Below, piece after piece: positions 6,869 to 18,168 of a DNA stretch of 64,000 nucleotides (position 1 is the first letter of the stretch; every line of letters starts with the position of its first letter). The notes below the pieces were generated by a model. It did not search any database. It was not told the DNA's origin and was given only the letters and a program-made list of their open reading frames with translations. The stretch spans positions 1 through 64,000 of the forward strand of contig JAUVKF010000005.1 in NCBI GenBank assembly GCA_030596395.1. Direction: 5' to 3'. The position numbers and the translations under genes are program-made. The stretch is from Chlorobiota bacterium (GTDB lineage Bacteria; Bacteroidota; Bacteroidia; Bacteroidales; F082).

Positions 6869-8926
6869 TTACCCGTACTTCTCCTTCAAATAGTCATAAG
6901 TCTTAAACTGTGCCCTTACGGGTTCATTTTTGTTTTTTTGCCGATATACATTATTTGGTTCACCATTAATATAGCGGGCTTTAACATTGTCAGCCAGTTG
7001 AATGTTAATAATATCCATAAGTTCCTCCTGGATATGCTTGTCGTAAACAGGTGTAATAACTTCAAAACGGTGGTCAAAATTGCGTACCATCCAGTCAGCT
7101 GAGCCAAGGAAATATTTTGGGTTAGCTGCATTGGCAAAAACAAAAACCCTTGAATGTTCCAGAAAACGGTCAACAATACTGATAATCTCAATATTATCAC
7201 TTATTCCTTTTATCCCGGGTTTAATAACGCAAATACCACGGCAATTTAATTTGATCTTAACACCGGCCTGTGAAGCCTGGTAGAGTTTTCTTGCTATTTT
7301 TTTATCCACCAGGCTATTCATCTTAAGAATGACCCATGCTTCTTTACCTGCTTTGGCATTTTTAATTTCACTGTTTAAAAGCGAGATAAATTTATCCCTT
7401 AAATAATATGGCGCTACCAGCAAGTGCTTGAATTTTGGTGGATTATAAGGCGCTTCAAAAATATGGAACATGGTATTCACCTCTCGTGCAATAGCCTGAT
7501 TAGCGGTCAGCAGGCTTTCATCGGCATAAACCTTGGCCGTGGATTCGTTGAAGTTACCCGTACTGATGTTTGCATAATAGATGTTTTCACCTTCTTCTTT
7601 TCGTCTGATCAATAAAAGTTTGGCATGAACTTTAAAACCCGGTAAGGTTTTAATCATCTTCACCCCTTCTTCGCTTAGTCGTTCGGCCCAATAAATATTG
7701 GCTTCCTCGTCGAACCGGGCCTGGATTTCGAGAAATACCGTAACATTTTTACCATTCCGTGCTGCATTGATCAGTGCATTGATCACATTTGAATTTCGTG
7801 CTGCCCGGTAAAACGTCATTTTAATGGCCCTTACCTGCGGATCAATAGCAGCTTCACGAAGCAGATCCACAATATACTGGAAGGACTGGTAAGGATAATG
7901 CAACATGATATCCTGTTTCCTTATTACGCTCAGTATACTTACATTATGCGGCAACAGATTATGTTTGAGCGCTGGCATTTTTGGATAAAACAAGGTTTTA
8001 GGCCTGACTTTGGGAAACGACATAAAATCTTTGAAATTATGATAACGACCACCTCCCCTTAAAGTGTCAATTTCAGTAATTCCCAGGCGTTTTGTCAGCA
8101 GTATAAACAGATCTTCCGGAATACGCTTGTCATAAACAAAACGAACAGGTGTTCCTTTCTTACGTTTCTTGATGCTCTCGGTCATCAGTTCTACAAAGCT
8201 CTTCGACACATCATCATCAATATCCAATTCTGCATCACGCGAAAATTTGATGGTAAATGCTTCAAAACTATCATAACCAAAGGGTCTGAATATTTCTCCC
8301 AAACAAAAGCGGATCACATCATCCAGAAAAATGATATATTTCTTTTCTGTCTCGGAAGGCAACTGTACAAATCGTGAAATATCATCCGAAGGAACCATAA
8401 TCAAGGCTGAGTTATCTTCCATCTCACCGCTTGTATCTTTCATTAAAACAACCAAGTAGATCGATCCGTCATGGATGGTATCGGGATTGACAAGTTTCTT
8501 CAACATGATAGGAAACAGGAACGGACGCACCTCACTATTAAAGAATTGCTGTACAAACACTCCCTGTTTTTTGTCAAGATTGGTTTCATCAAGAAATATG
8601 ATGTTGTATTTGGTCATTTCTTCCCGAAGGGAATAAAATGTATCGGTAAATCTTTTTTCCTGTTGCTCAACTATGCTTAAAATTTCTTTAAACAATGAAC
8701 GAGGATTGTAATCGAAATGATCATTTTTAACTTTCTCAACATCCATCAACCTTTTAATGCTGGCAACCCTTACCCTGAAAAACTCATCGCGGTTGTTGGA
8801 AAAAATTCCCAAAAACTTCAGTCTTTCAATAAGCGGATTTTTAGGGTCCATCGCCTCCTGCAACACCCTTTCGTTAAAATGGAGCCATGAAACTTCGCGG
8901 TTGATCAGGTTTTTGTCGTTGGGCAT
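6869..8926 (-). CDS. ppk1: Polyphosphate kinase 1
   Basis: A 685-residue polyphosphate kinase, which polymerises the gamma phosphate of ATP into polyphosphate at the inner membrane. The N-terminal domain starts NREVSWLHFNERVLQEA, a PPK1 signature. The catalytic phospholipase-D-like half has KVHAKLLLI with His434, matching the autophosphorylated His435 of E. coli, followed by NISTGNFNESTAKVYAD. Length is usual. The stop is followed by a convergent lipoprotein gene. It lies 6 nt downstream of sixA, so the two are very probably one transcript. Confidence 0.96.
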   Translation of the reverse strand: MPNDKNLINREVSWLHFNERVLQEAMDPKNPLIERLKFLGIFSNNRDEFFRVRVASIKRLMDVEKVKNDHFDYNPRSLFKEILSIVEQQEKRFTDTFYSLREEMTKYNIIFLDETNLDKKQGVFVQQFFNSEVRPFLFPIMLKKLVNPDTIHDGSIYLVVLMKDTSGEMEDNSALIMVPSDDISRFVQLPSETEKKYIIFLDDVIRFCLGEIFRPFGYDSFEAFTIKFSRDAELDIDDDVSKSFVELMTESIKKRKKGTPVRFVYDKRIPEDLFILLTKRLGITEIDTLRGGGRYHNFKDFMSFPKVRPKTLFYPKMPALKHNLLPHNVSILSVIRKQDIMLHYPYQSFQYIVDLLREAAIDPQVRAIKMTFYRAARNSNVINALINAARNGKNVTVFLEIQARFDEEANIYWAERLSEEGVKMIKTLPGFKVHAKLLLIRRKEEGENIYYANISTGNFNESTAKVYADESLLTANQAIAREVNTMFHIFEAPYNPPKFKHLLVAPYYLRDKFISLLNSEIKNAKAGKEAWVILKMNSLVDKKIARKLYQASQAGVKIKLNCRGICVIKPGIKGISDNIEIISIVDRFLEHSRVFVFANAANPKYFLGSADWMVRNFDHRFEVITPVYDKHIQEELMDIINIQLADNVKARYINGEPNNVYRQKNKNEPVRAQFKTYDYLKEKYG

Positions 8927-8932
8927 ATTAGT

Positions 8933-9427
8933 TTACTTAAGCATTCGTGGAAAAATCACAAAGTTAACATGAAAGCTTGAATTGTTAATTTGTCCCCATT
9001 TATCACAATTAAAATTGATGCTTACCACACTCGAAGTAGGCAGGTTTTCGATGGTCGGACTCACAAAATCATTTACAAAATAAGTAAGTGTTGGATTGTG
9101 GCCGAAGATCATAACCGAGTTAATGTCATCCTGTAATCCAAACAATTCTGAATAAATTTCATCTGAGGAGGCATGGTATAAATTAGATTCTTGCTTGATT
9201 TCATTTTCAGGGTAGCCAATTCCCGTTGCAATGATCTTAGCGGTTTCAAATGCCCGAAGCGCAGAAGAGCTTAGCAACAGATCGGGTTTCACTTGTTTTT
9301 CTTTCAGGAATTTGACGATGCGTTTTGTTTTTTTTATACCTACCGGGAGAAGCGGCCGGTCATGATCAGATAATGAGGGGTTTTCCCAGGATGATTTTGC
9401 GTGACGTACAATAAGGAGTGTTTTCAT
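8933..9427 (-). CDS. sixA: SixA-type phosphohistidine phosphatase
   Basis: A 164-residue histidine-phosphatase-superfamily protein. The RHG signature is at the N-terminus (LIVRHAKSSW, catalytic His9), with LSSSALRAFETAKII (about 53-68) as the second arginine region and a late IFGHNPTLTYF His. SixA removes phosphate from phosphohistidine, for instance on phosphotransfer proteins. Tight linkage to ppk1, whose mechanism uses a phosphohistidine, is recurrent in Bacteroidota and may be functional, but that is inference. A minus-strand box TAGTTTTG at 9447-9454 lies 19 nt before the ATG. Confidence 0.88.
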   Translation of the reverse strand: MKTLLIVRHAKSSWENPSLSDHDRPLLPVGIKKTKRIVKFLKEKQVKPDLLLSSSALRAFETAKIIATGIGYPENEIKQESNLYHASSDEIYSELFGLQDDINSVMIFGHNPTLTYFVNDFVSPTIENLPTSSVVSINFNCDKWGQINNSSFHVNFVIFPRMLK

Positions 9428-9446
9428 TTAGACAATGTAGTTTACA

Positions 9447-9454
9447 CAAAACTA
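9447..9454 (-). promoter_or_regulatory. Predicted -7 promoter box of sixA-ppk1
   Basis: CAAAACTA on the plus strand reads TAGTTTTG on the minus strand, an exact TAnnTTTG, 19 nt before the sixA ATG. Confidence 0.45.
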
Positions 9455-9488
9455 AAGTTTATTTATTAATAAAAATTCAGGAAATAAT

Positions 9489-10064
9489 TTATAATTCTTT
9501 GTAATTGGCGTATGCCGAATGATTATCCAATGTGAGCTTTATCCTCTCATTCCATTCTCTTTGCTTCTTCCTATTGGTGCTGTGGTTGGTCTCGGCATCG
9601 TATCTATCCTGCATGGCGTCATACTCATCACGGAGCTTATACAGTAACTTTTTCAAAGTCCTTTCATTGAGGCTGCCGCTTTTTCGTAAAAAGAGGATGT
9701 TTTTGTATAAAATACGTCCGTATAACTCACAGATGTCGAAATGCAATTGTTCATGTTTTAAAACTTCACCAATCCTGTAATCTTTATGATACCATGATTC
9801 GTTACAGTAAAAACGCACATAAACATTTACGGTGATTTCATTGCCATTGATAATACCATCGTACCCAAACCCACAGGTAGAGGCGGCAACAGCAAAATCG
9901 ATACTCGGATTTTTCCTGGCTTGAAAATCTGTCCAGGTTAACTTAAGATCAGGAGCCCAGTTGATTGCAGGGCCATCTGGTGTAGAATTACAGCCTGGTT
10001 TTAATGGTTGAGAAAAAGAGCTAAATAAGAGTAAGACTGGAATTAGTATTGCGAGTTTTTTCAT
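9489..10064 (-). CDS. DUF922-family secreted zinc-protease-like protein
   Basis: A 191-residue exported protein (signal peptide 1-18). It has the DUF922 layout: an N-terminal LTWTDFQARKNPS segment, paired cysteines (Cys64, Cys87) and the zinc-site-like helix KHEQLHFDICELYGR with His104, Glu105 and His108. The family is predicted to be a Zn-dependent protease, but I know of no defined substrate. A long charged C-terminal helix follows (KKQREWNERI). It is separated by 61 nt from sixA on the same strand and may be its own unit. Confidence 0.72.
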   Translation of the reverse strand: MKKLAILIPVLLLFSSFSQPLKPGCNSTPDGPAINWAPDLKLTWTDFQARKNPSIDFAVAASTCGFGYDGIINGNEITVNVYVRFYCNESWYHKDYRIGEVLKHEQLHFDICELYGRILYKNILFLRKSGSLNERTLKKLLYKLRDEYDAMQDRYDAETNHSTNRKKQREWNERIKLTLDNHSAYANYKEL

Positions 10065-10187
10065 TTATACACTTTTAACTAATCAACGCAGTAAATGCGA
10101 AAATTATTTTTCAAGTGTTTGTTAAGGTTCTATATATTACTTTTCCAGTATGGGTAAATCTAAAATTCTCAAAAGAAGAGTTTAAGT

Positions 10188-11468
10188 TTAGTAACCAAAT
10201 AAAGGAAAACCTCCCATCATTTCGTTAACCCGCTGACGCACAGAAGAAATAACAGATTCATTTTCAAAATCGCTGATTACCTCATCAATAAAACCAACGA
10301 TAGGTTCCATGTGTTCTTCCTTCAATCCGCGTGTTGTAATTGCTGGAGTTCCAACCCTCAAACCGCTGGTTTGGAACGGCGACCGGCTATCGAAAGGAAC
10401 CATGTTTTTATTGATGGTAATATCAGCAAGTTCAAGTATGTTTTCAACTTTGCGGCCTGTAATATCAGGGAATTTGCTTCTGAGGTCGATCAGCATTAAA
10501 TGGTTATCTGTCCCATCTGAAATCACTTTATACCCGCGGTTAACAAAAGCTTTTGCCATCACTTCGGCATTCTTTTTAACCTGGAGGATATATTCAAAAT
10601 AGCTGTCGGTTAATGCTTCTCCAAAAGCAACTGCTTTTGATGCAATCACATGTTCCAGTGGGCCACCCTGAATTCCGGGAAATACAGCAGAATTGAACAC
10701 CGCCGACATCATCTTGGTGGCGCCCTTCAGTGTTGTCAATTCCCAGGGGTTCTCAAAATCTTCACCCATTAATATCAATCCGCCACGAGGGCCGCGCAAA
10801 GTTTTATGTGTAGTAGTTGTTACAACATGACAATGTTCGATTGGATCGTTCAGGATGCCTTTGGCAATCAGTCCTGCAGGATGTGTAATATCAGCCATCA
10901 GAATAGCACCGATTTCATCAGCCAGTGTACGCATTCGTTCGTAATCCCAATCGCGAGAATAGGCCGATGCCCCGGCAATGATCATTTTTGGCTTTTCTTT
11001 CAGGGCTAATTCTTCCATTTCATCGTAGTCGATGGTGCCGGTTTCTTCTTTAACCTTGTATGCAATTGGTTTATATAAAATACCCGATGAGTTCACGAAC
11101 GACCCATGCGAAAGATGCCCGCCATGCGAAAGGTCGAGGCCCATAAAAGTATCGCCGGGTTTAAGGCATGCCAGGAAAACAGCCATATTGGCCTGGGCAC
11201 CCGAATGGGGCTGAACGTTGGCATATACCGCATCAAACAGCTCACAGGCACGGTCAATGGCCAACTGCTCGGTTCCGTCCACATTCTGGCAACCTCCGTA
11301 ATATCTTTTACCCGGATAACCTTCGGCATATTTATTCGTCATTACCGATCCCATGGCCTCCAAAACCTGATCGCTCACAAAGTTTTCTGAAGCAATCAGT
11401 TCAATACCATTCATCTGGCGGTTTTTTTCTTGTTTAATCAGGTCGAATACTTTTTGGTCTCTTTCCAT
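10188..11468 (-). CDS. glyA: Serine hydroxymethyltransferase
   Basis: A 426-residue PLP enzyme interconverting serine and glycine while charging tetrahydrofolate with a one-carbon unit. The N-terminus [21 protein letters not shown] is diagnostic. The PLP lysine is Lys222 in [26 protein letters not shown] and the [12 protein letters not shown]-terminal motif are intact. Length is typical. A minus-strand -7 box TAATTTTG (11500-11507) lies 31 nt upstream. Monocistronic by spacing. Confidence 0.97.
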   Translation of the reverse strand: MERDQKVFDLIKQEKNRQMNGIELIASENFVSDQVLEAMGSVMTNKYAEGYPGKRYYGGCQNVDGTEQLAIDRACELFDAVYANVQPHSGAQANMAVFLACLKPGDTFMGLDLSHGGHLSHGSFVNSSGILYKPIAYKVKEETGTIDYDEMEELALKEKPKMIIAGASAYSRDWDYERMRTLADEIGAILMADITHPAGLIAKGILNDPIEHCHVVTTTTHKTLRGPRGGLILMGEDFENPWELTTLKGATKMMSAVFNSAVFPGIQGGPLEHVIASKAVAFGEALTDSYFEYILQVKKNAEVMAKAFVNRGYKVISDGTDNHLMLIDLRSKFPDITGRKVENILELADITINKNMVPFDSRSPFQTSGLRVGTPAITTRGLKEEHMEPIVGFIDEVISDFENESVISSVRQRVNEMMGGFPLFGY

Positions 11469-11499
11469 GCTGTAATATATTTTTTTCGCTAATTTCCGT

Positions 11500-11507
11500 C
11501 AAAATTA
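11500..11507 (-). promoter_or_regulatory. Predicted -7 promoter box of glyA
   Basis: Minus-strand TAATTTTG, an exact TAnnTTTG, 31 nt before the glyA ATG. Confidence 0.5.
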
Positions 11508-11525
11508 TTAATATTTCAGGATTAA

Positions 11526-11685
11526 GAGACTGTTTGGATTTTGTTTTTAGAATTTATTATGATGTATTTTTTGTCAGATCGAGGCATTTTTGAGACGCAT
11601 AGCCATAGCTACGGGTCGAAATAATAACGATGAGATGGCTAAAAAGACACATAAGAAAACTGAAAGATTAATTCCAAACAGTCTC
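11526..11685. mobile_element. MITE-like inverted-repeat element with 3-bp TAA target duplication
   Basis: A 160-bp segment bounded by perfect 13-bp terminal inverted repeats, GAGACTGTTTGGA (11526-11538) and TCCAAACAGTCTC (11673-11685). It is flanked on both sides by TAA (11523-11525 and 11686-11688), fitting a 3-bp TNA target duplication of the kind made by several IS5-group transposases. The inside has no usable gene; it shows partly self-complementary blocks around GCATAGCCATAGCTACG. It is too short for a transposase, so it must be moved in trans. Confidence 0.75.
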
Positions 11686-11726
11686 TAATAATGAAAATAA
11701 AACAAACCAATTTAAGTTATCATTGC

Positions 11727-11734
11727 TATGTTTG
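11727..11734 (+). promoter_or_regulatory. Predicted -7 promoter box of the M16 peptidase operon
   Basis: TATGTTTG matches TAnnTTTG; it lies between the MITE-like element and the ATG at 11820 and would give a leader of about 80 nt. Confidence 0.4.
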
Positions 11735-11819
11735 CAACCAATAGGTAAATAAGTCGGTCAGTATCTTTTAAAGAGGGCGTGCTGATGCTTATTTTAAGGT
11801 TTAGAGAACAGGGGAAATA

Positions 11820-13061
11820 ATGGTAAAATTTGAAAGGTTTACATTGGGTAACGGGCTTACGGTGATTGTTCATCGCGACAGGACTACGCCAATGGTTGCC
11901 ATGAATATCATTTACAAAGTCGGTTCAAGGGATGAACATCCTGATAAAACAGGCTTTGCACATCTGTTTGAACATTTGATGTTTGGTGGTTCTATTAACA
12001 TACCCAAATACGATGAGCCATTGCAGCAGGCCGGTGGTGAAAACAATGCCTTCACCAATAACGATTTTACCAATTATTATCTTACCATTCCCAAAAATAA
12101 CCTCGAAACCGCATTCTGGCTTGAATCGGACCGGATGCTTTCGTTGGCATTTACCACAAAAAGCCTGGAAGTTCAACGTCAGGTGGTGATTGAGGAATTT
12201 AAACAAAATTACCTCAATCAACCTTATGGTGACGTTTATTTGCTGCTCAAACCCATGGCTTATCAAAAACATCCTTATCGCTGGAACACCATCGGAAAGG
12301 ACATCAGCCATATTGAAAACGCTACAATGGAAGACGTGAAGGCATTTTATGCAAAATATTACAATCCCAATAATGCCATTTTATCAGTTGCCGGTGACGT
12401 GGCAGTTGATCAGATAAGAACATTAGCGGAAAAATGGTTTGACAACATAAGCGCAGCAAATGGTGCGGAAAGAAATTACCCGACAGAACCTGAACAAACC
12501 GTAATAAATGAACAGGTCGTCGAACGACCTGTCCCGCAAAATGCCATATATATGTGCTGGAAAATGCCGGCAAGGACCGACCAGGGTTTTTATACCACCG
12601 ACCTGATTTCGGATGTGTTGTCGAATGGTAATTCCTCGCGCATGTTTCAGAACCTGGTGAAAGGGAAAAAATTATTCTCCGAAATCAATGCCTTTGTTAC
12701 GGGTGATTTGGATCCCGGTCTTTTTATTGTATCCGGAAAGATGATCAATGGGGCTGGCAAACAAGAAGCAGAAGATGCTATTTACGGAGAACTTAACAAG
12801 TTAACGGATCAGTCTGTTAGCGATCAGGAGTTAGATAAAGTCAAAAATAAAATTGAGGCAAATCTTGTTTTCTCAAGGTTATCAGTACTTAGTAAAGCTA
12901 TGCAACTGGCTTATTACGAAATGCTTGGCGATGCAAATAGCTGGAATGAAGAAATGAAAAAATACAGGGCTGTAACTAAAGCTCACATTATGGTTAAATC
13001 AGGTGAATTGTTTCAAAAAAAGAATCAAACCACTTTGTATTACAGGGCTATTAATAATTAA
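11820..13061 (+). CDS. M16 family zinc metallopeptidase, catalytic subunit
   Basis: A 413-residue pitrilysin/M16 peptidase. The inverted zinc motif HxxEH is present as HLFEH (His48, Glu51, His52) in KTGFAHLFEHLMFGG, and a distal acidic helix IEEFKQNYLNQPYGD supplies the third ligand. No signal peptide is evident, although in Bacteroidota such pairs are sometimes exported. It is 6 nt upstream of a second M16 gene, and together they form the usual active/inactive heterodimer (PqqL or mitochondrial-processing-peptidase style). Probable role is degradation of short or unstructured peptides. Confidence 0.9.
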   Translation: MVKFERFTLGNGLTVIVHRDRTTPMVAMNIIYKVGSRDEHPDKTGFAHLFEHLMFGGSINIPKYDEPLQQAGGENNAFTNNDFTNYYLTIPKNNLETAFWLESDRMLSLAFTTKSLEVQRQVVIEEFKQNYLNQPYGDVYLLLKPMAYQKHPYRWNTIGKDISHIENATMEDVKAFYAKYYNPNNAILSVAGDVAVDQIRTLAEKWFDNISAANGAERNYPTEPEQTVINEQVVERPVPQNAIYMCWKMPARTDQGFYTTDLISDVLSNGNSSRMFQNLVKGKKLFSEINAFVTGDLDPGLFIVSGKMINGAGKQEAEDAIYGELNKLTDQSVSDQELDKVKNKIEANLVFSRLSVLSKAMQLAYYEMLGDANSWNEEMKKYRAVTKAHIMVKSGELFQKKNQTTLYYRAINN

Positions 13062-13067
13062 CAGAAA

Positions 13068-14363
13068 ATGGTTCAGGCATCAGCAGTAAATAGAATAATT
13101 AAGCCTTCGCACGGAAAACCTGTTCATCTGGCGATGAAGGAACCTGAGCTATCAGTATTGGATAATGGGATTGAAGCATATTGTATTGATGCCGGAGAGG
13201 AAGAAGTAAGTCGCATTGACATTATAATTAATGCAGGATCGGCTTACCAGGATAAAAAATTGGTTGCAACAAGCACAGGTAAATTACTGAAAGAAGGCAC
13301 AAAAAATTTAAGTAGTATTGACATTGCTGAGAAAATTGATAAACGAGGGGCTTATCTTGACATCGGTGTTACAAAAGATTCATCTGTAATCACGCTGTAT
13401 TCATTGAATAAACACCTATCCGAATTGCTTCCTTTGATAGGGGAAATGCTTGCCACAGCTGAGTTTCCCGATGAAGAGCTAAACATTCATATTGAAAGAC
13501 AACGCCAGGAATTTTTAACCAACAACGAAAAAGTCAGGTACAGGGCAATGCTCGAATTCAACAGCATGGTTTTTGGCAAAAATTCGGCATACGGACAGCA
13601 ACTTCAAGTAGAGGATTTTAGCAAGCTGCAAAAGCCCGATGTTGTTGAATTTTATAAGAGCAGGTATATCCCTCAAAATGCATACGCAATTGTCAGTGGT
13701 AAATTAAATGAGGAGATCATCTTATTAATGAATAAGTATATCGGGAATGGTTGGGCAGGCCATCAATCGAGTATAAAGGACCCTGCATTTACTTTGCATA
13801 CAACCCCCGAAAAAAGAGCATTCAAAAAAGAAGGCGCATTGCAATCTGCCATAAGAGTTGGCCGGCCTATTATCAGCAAAACACATCCCGACTATAATAC
13901 TTTTGTTTTGTTGAACACTATACTTGGGGGCTATTTCGGATCGCGATTGATGTCGAATCTGAGGGAGGACAAAGGCTATACCTACGGAGTCAGTTCGTTT
14001 GTTGCCAATTTCATCAAAGCCGGTTATTTCAGCATTTCTACCGAGGTCAACGCAGATCATACTGCAGCTGCGCTAAACGAAATTTGCTATGAATTGGAAA
14101 AACTCAGAGAGCAAAAAGTTGGACAGGAAGAACTTCAACTGGTAAAAAATTACATTTACGGCACCTTCTTACGAAATTTTGACGGCCCTTTTGCGTTAGC
14201 TGAAAGGTACAGGTCGGTAAAAGACTTTGGCCTGAGTTTTGATTTTTACAGGAACAGCCTGGATGAAATGCTGGAAACTAATGCCGACCAGTTGATTGAA
14301 ACTGCCAGAAAATACCTCAATCCGGATGATATGATGCAACTGGTTGTAGGTAACATTGACTAA
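13068..14363 (+). CDS. M16 family peptidase, non-catalytic partner subunit
   Basis: A 431-residue M16 fold lacking the zinc motif: where HxxEH should be, the sequence reads ATSTGKLLKEGTKN. It retains the substrate-binding R/Y motif in its second half, LREDKGYTYGVSSF (about 303-316). This split of duties, HxxEH in one chain and the R/Y motif in the other, is known for heterodimeric M16B peptidases. It follows the catalytic gene by 6 nt and is almost certainly co-translated. The stop is immediately followed by a long palindromic element. Confidence 0.9.
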   Translation: MVQASAVNRIIKPSHGKPVHLAMKEPELSVLDNGIEAYCIDAGEEEVSRIDIIINAGSAYQDKKLVATSTGKLLKEGTKNLSSIDIAEKIDKRGAYLDIGVTKDSSVITLYSLNKHLSELLPLIGEMLATAEFPDEELNIHIERQRQEFLTNNEKVRYRAMLEFNSMVFGKNSAYGQQLQVEDFSKLQKPDVVEFYKSRYIPQNAYAIVSGKLNEEIILLMNKYIGNGWAGHQSSIKDPAFTLHTTPEKRAFKKEGALQSAIRVGRPIISKTHPDYNTFVLLNTILGGYFGSRLMSNLREDKGYTYGVSSFVANFIKAGYFSISTEVNADHTAAALNEICYELEKLREQKVGQEELQLVKNYIYGTFLRNFDGPFALAERYRSVKDFGLSFDFYRNSLDEMLETNADQLIETARKYLNPDDMMQLVVGNID

Positions 14364-14492
14364 TTAGTGTTTGTCCATAATGTCCGATTTCTTCGTTATA
14401 CTCGTCTTTAAAACAGTCATTTACAAAAGTAAACTCTTTTATTTTAAAGACTTCACAAGTCTCGAACCCGAACATCCTGAACCAAACACTAA
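14364..14492. repeat. 129-bp nested palindrome (MITE-like or large hairpin)
   Basis: Outer arms TTAGTGTTTG (14364-14373) and CAAACACTAA (14483-14492) are perfect inverted repeats. Inner arms GTCTTTAAAA (14404-14413) and TTTTAAAGAC (14442-14451) are also perfect, and TTTAC/GTAAA (14420-14424, 14429-14433) closes on an AAAA loop. The DNA between outer and inner arms is also partly complementary, so the whole element can fold into one long stem. It starts at the base after the M16 stop. No clear target duplication was found, so mobile origin is unproven. Confidence 0.65.
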
Positions 14493-14548
14493 CTTTATGG
14501 TTGGTCACTAGTTAACAGACAGTTTTAAGTTGACTGTCAAACTCCAAA

Positions 14549-16573
14549 ATGAAACTGTTTTTTCAAATACTGATCGTAATAATCGCTGCATTAAAGCTTC
14601 ATTCACAGGAGCCTGTAGCTTTTAATTGTATCGAAGTAGAAGATGACGGTGATGTTGTTCTTCGTTGGATTCCCCAGGGCACAGGTATTTTGTATCACAC
14701 AGTTTATTATTCTGCCAACGGTACCACATTCGATAGTATTGATTTTACGCCCGCAGTTTCTTTTTTATATACGCACATTGGTGCTGATGCAGGCCTTGGA
14801 TCGAGGTGGTATTATTTAAAAACTGTTTACAACGATGATTTTGCATTGTCGGATACGCTGCAAACAATTTATCTGCAGGTTGACAACAACGACCCGGATT
14901 TCAACCAGGCCGACCTTTACTGGAATGCAATTCACGATCCTTTTCCTGATGGCTATTCACAGTGGTATAAAATACTACGTGAATATCCAATAGGCAACTG
15001 GACCTTACATGATTCTGTATTTATTTCCGAAACTACATTTTCGGAACCCGTTATCGTTTGCTACGATTCGATAACATACCGTATCATTATCGAGAACAGC
15101 ATAGGATGTAGTTCAATATCCAATTTACGTGGTGCCATTTTCAGGGATGTTAATTATCCGATTAAACCTTTTTTCGATTCAGTTAGCATCAACCAGGATG
15201 AATACCCGGTATTGGGATGGACATCCTCTGAAAGCACTGATGTTACAGGCTACATCGTTTACCGTTTTGAAAACGACAATTGGTTGGAGATCGATAGAAT
15301 TGACGGCAGGGATTCGACCTTTTATATTGATTCTGTCTCAAATCCCTGCACCGAATCGTTTTCGTATGCTATTGCTGCCCTTGATAGTTGTGCCAACAAA
15401 AGCCCCGGAACATTTCAAACACCGCTAAACACAATTCTTCAAAGTGATGTAATATATAATGTTTGTTCCGCAACTAATGCAGTAACATGGTCAGCTTATG
15501 ATAATGCTACACCGGATTTGGAAGTCTACAAAATCTTTTGCAGTATCGATAGTGGCCCTTTTGAACTAGCCGGTCAAAGCAATCCAGGTGATACAGTTTT
15601 TATTCATGAGAATATTGAACCGGGTTTTACATACACCTACTACATCCAGGCAGTTTTTGGGGCAGGCAGCTCTTCATCCTGCAAAAAAACCATTACAGCC
15701 GGTGCGTATCAAAAACCGGCTTTCATCTATTTTGCTAACGCAGATGTGTTGCCATCAAACAATATTGAACTGACAATAGATGCAGATACGAGTGCTGATT
15801 CATTTACACTGAATATTTTCAGGAAGGAACCGCAATCCACATTGTTTTGGAAAATTGATAGTTTGCGTAGTGATGAAATCAGTAGTATTCCGCTTGTTTT
15901 CACCGATGAAAATGCCGACCCAAATATCGGCACATACTACTACTATGTAGAAGTAATGGATAGCTGTGGAAAAAATGTTTTGACCTCTAACGAGAACAAA
16001 ACCATTTATTTAATTGCCGAAAATTCGGATAGCGATAATAACTATTTACAATGGAATGCCTTTGAAGGATGGGATGCCGGTGTTGAAAAATATTACATTT
16101 TCAGAATGATTGATGGGGTTGAACCAACAAACCCAATTGACTCGGTCGGTGCATCAACATTGGAATATACCGATGATGTTTCAGCAATTGACAATGTTGC
16201 CGGCCAACTTATTTACTGGGTGCAGGCATTGGAAAAAGATGGCAACCAATTTGGATTTAAAGCTCAAGCTAATTCAAACAGAACTGCGGTAGCTGTAGCA
16301 TCAGAAATGTTCCTGCCAAATGCTTTCCGTCCCGGTGGTTATACACCAGAATTCAAGCCAATCTACCGCTTTTTCAGCGGCGATAATTACCTTTTTCAAA
16401 TTTATAATCGCTGGGGCCAGATGATCTTTGAAACCAACAAGCCTGAGCAGGGATGGGATGGTAAATATAAGGCAAATGTTGTTCCGCAAGGCGTATATGT
16501 TTACAAACTGGTTTATCAGAATCCTGACCGGAATTCGGTTGTAAAAACAGGTACAGTCTCAGTAATTTATTAA
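14549..16573 (+). CDS. Type IX secretion cargo protein with Fn3-like repeats and type B sorting domain
   Basis: A 674-residue exported protein. It has a signal peptide (1-19), then several beta-sandwich repeats of fibronectin-III character with recurring blocks such as YKILREYPIGNWTLHDSV, YIVYRFENDNWLEIDR, YYIFRMIDGVEP and aromatic YxYYVE ends. The C-terminal 90 residues carry the gliding-motility-associated (type B) sorting domain: FLPNAFRPGG, then YNRWGQMIFETN, GWDGKYKANVVPQGVYVYKLVY. The protein should cross the outer membrane by the type IX system and stay at the surface or be released. The binding target is unknown. Confidence 0.85.
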   Translation: MKLFFQILIVIIAALKLHSQEPVAFNCIEVEDDGDVVLRWIPQGTGILYHTVYYSANGTTFDSIDFTPAVSFLYTHIGADAGLGSRWYYLKTVYNDDFALSDTLQTIYLQVDNNDPDFNQADLYWNAIHDPFPDGYSQWYKILREYPIGNWTLHDSVFISETTFSEPVIVCYDSITYRIIIENSIGCSSISNLRGAIFRDVNYPIKPFFDSVSINQDEYPVLGWTSSESTDVTGYIVYRFENDNWLEIDRIDGRDSTFYIDSVSNPCTESFSYAIAALDSCANKSPGTFQTPLNTILQSDVIYNVCSATNAVTWSAYDNATPDLEVYKIFCSIDSGPFELAGQSNPGDTVFIHENIEPGFTYTYYIQAVFGAGSSSSCKKTITAGAYQKPAFIYFANADVLPSNNIELTIDADTSADSFTLNIFRKEPQSTLFWKIDSLRSDEISSIPLVFTDENADPNIGTYYYYVEVMDSCGKNVLTSNENKTIYLIAENSDSDNNYLQWNAFEGWDAGVEKYYIFRMIDGVEPTNPIDSVGASTLEYTDDVSAIDNVAGQLIYWVQALEKDGNQFGFKAQANSNRTAVAVASEMFLPNAFRPGGYTPEFKPIYRFFSGDNYLFQIYNRWGQMIFETNKPEQGWDGKYKANVVPQGVYVYKLVYQNPDRNSVVKTGTVSVIY

Positions 16574-16627
16574 AGGATGTTAAAAAGAAATCATAGCTGC
16601 TGACAGAGCCTCTTCTATTCCATTTAA

Positions 16628-18139
<1,512 letters not shown>

Positions 18140-18168
18140 ATATTAATTATTAAACCATAACATCAGAT

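Larger units (their letters stand above)
11469..11819. other. Divergent intergenic region of glyA and the M16 operon, holding a MITE-like element
   Basis: The 351 bp hold the glyA promoter box (11500-11507), the inverted-repeat element at 11526-11685, and a plus-strand box TATGTTTG (11727-11734) that could drive the peptidase operon with an 85-nt leader. The element lies between the two promoters and does not interrupt either. Confidence 0.55.
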
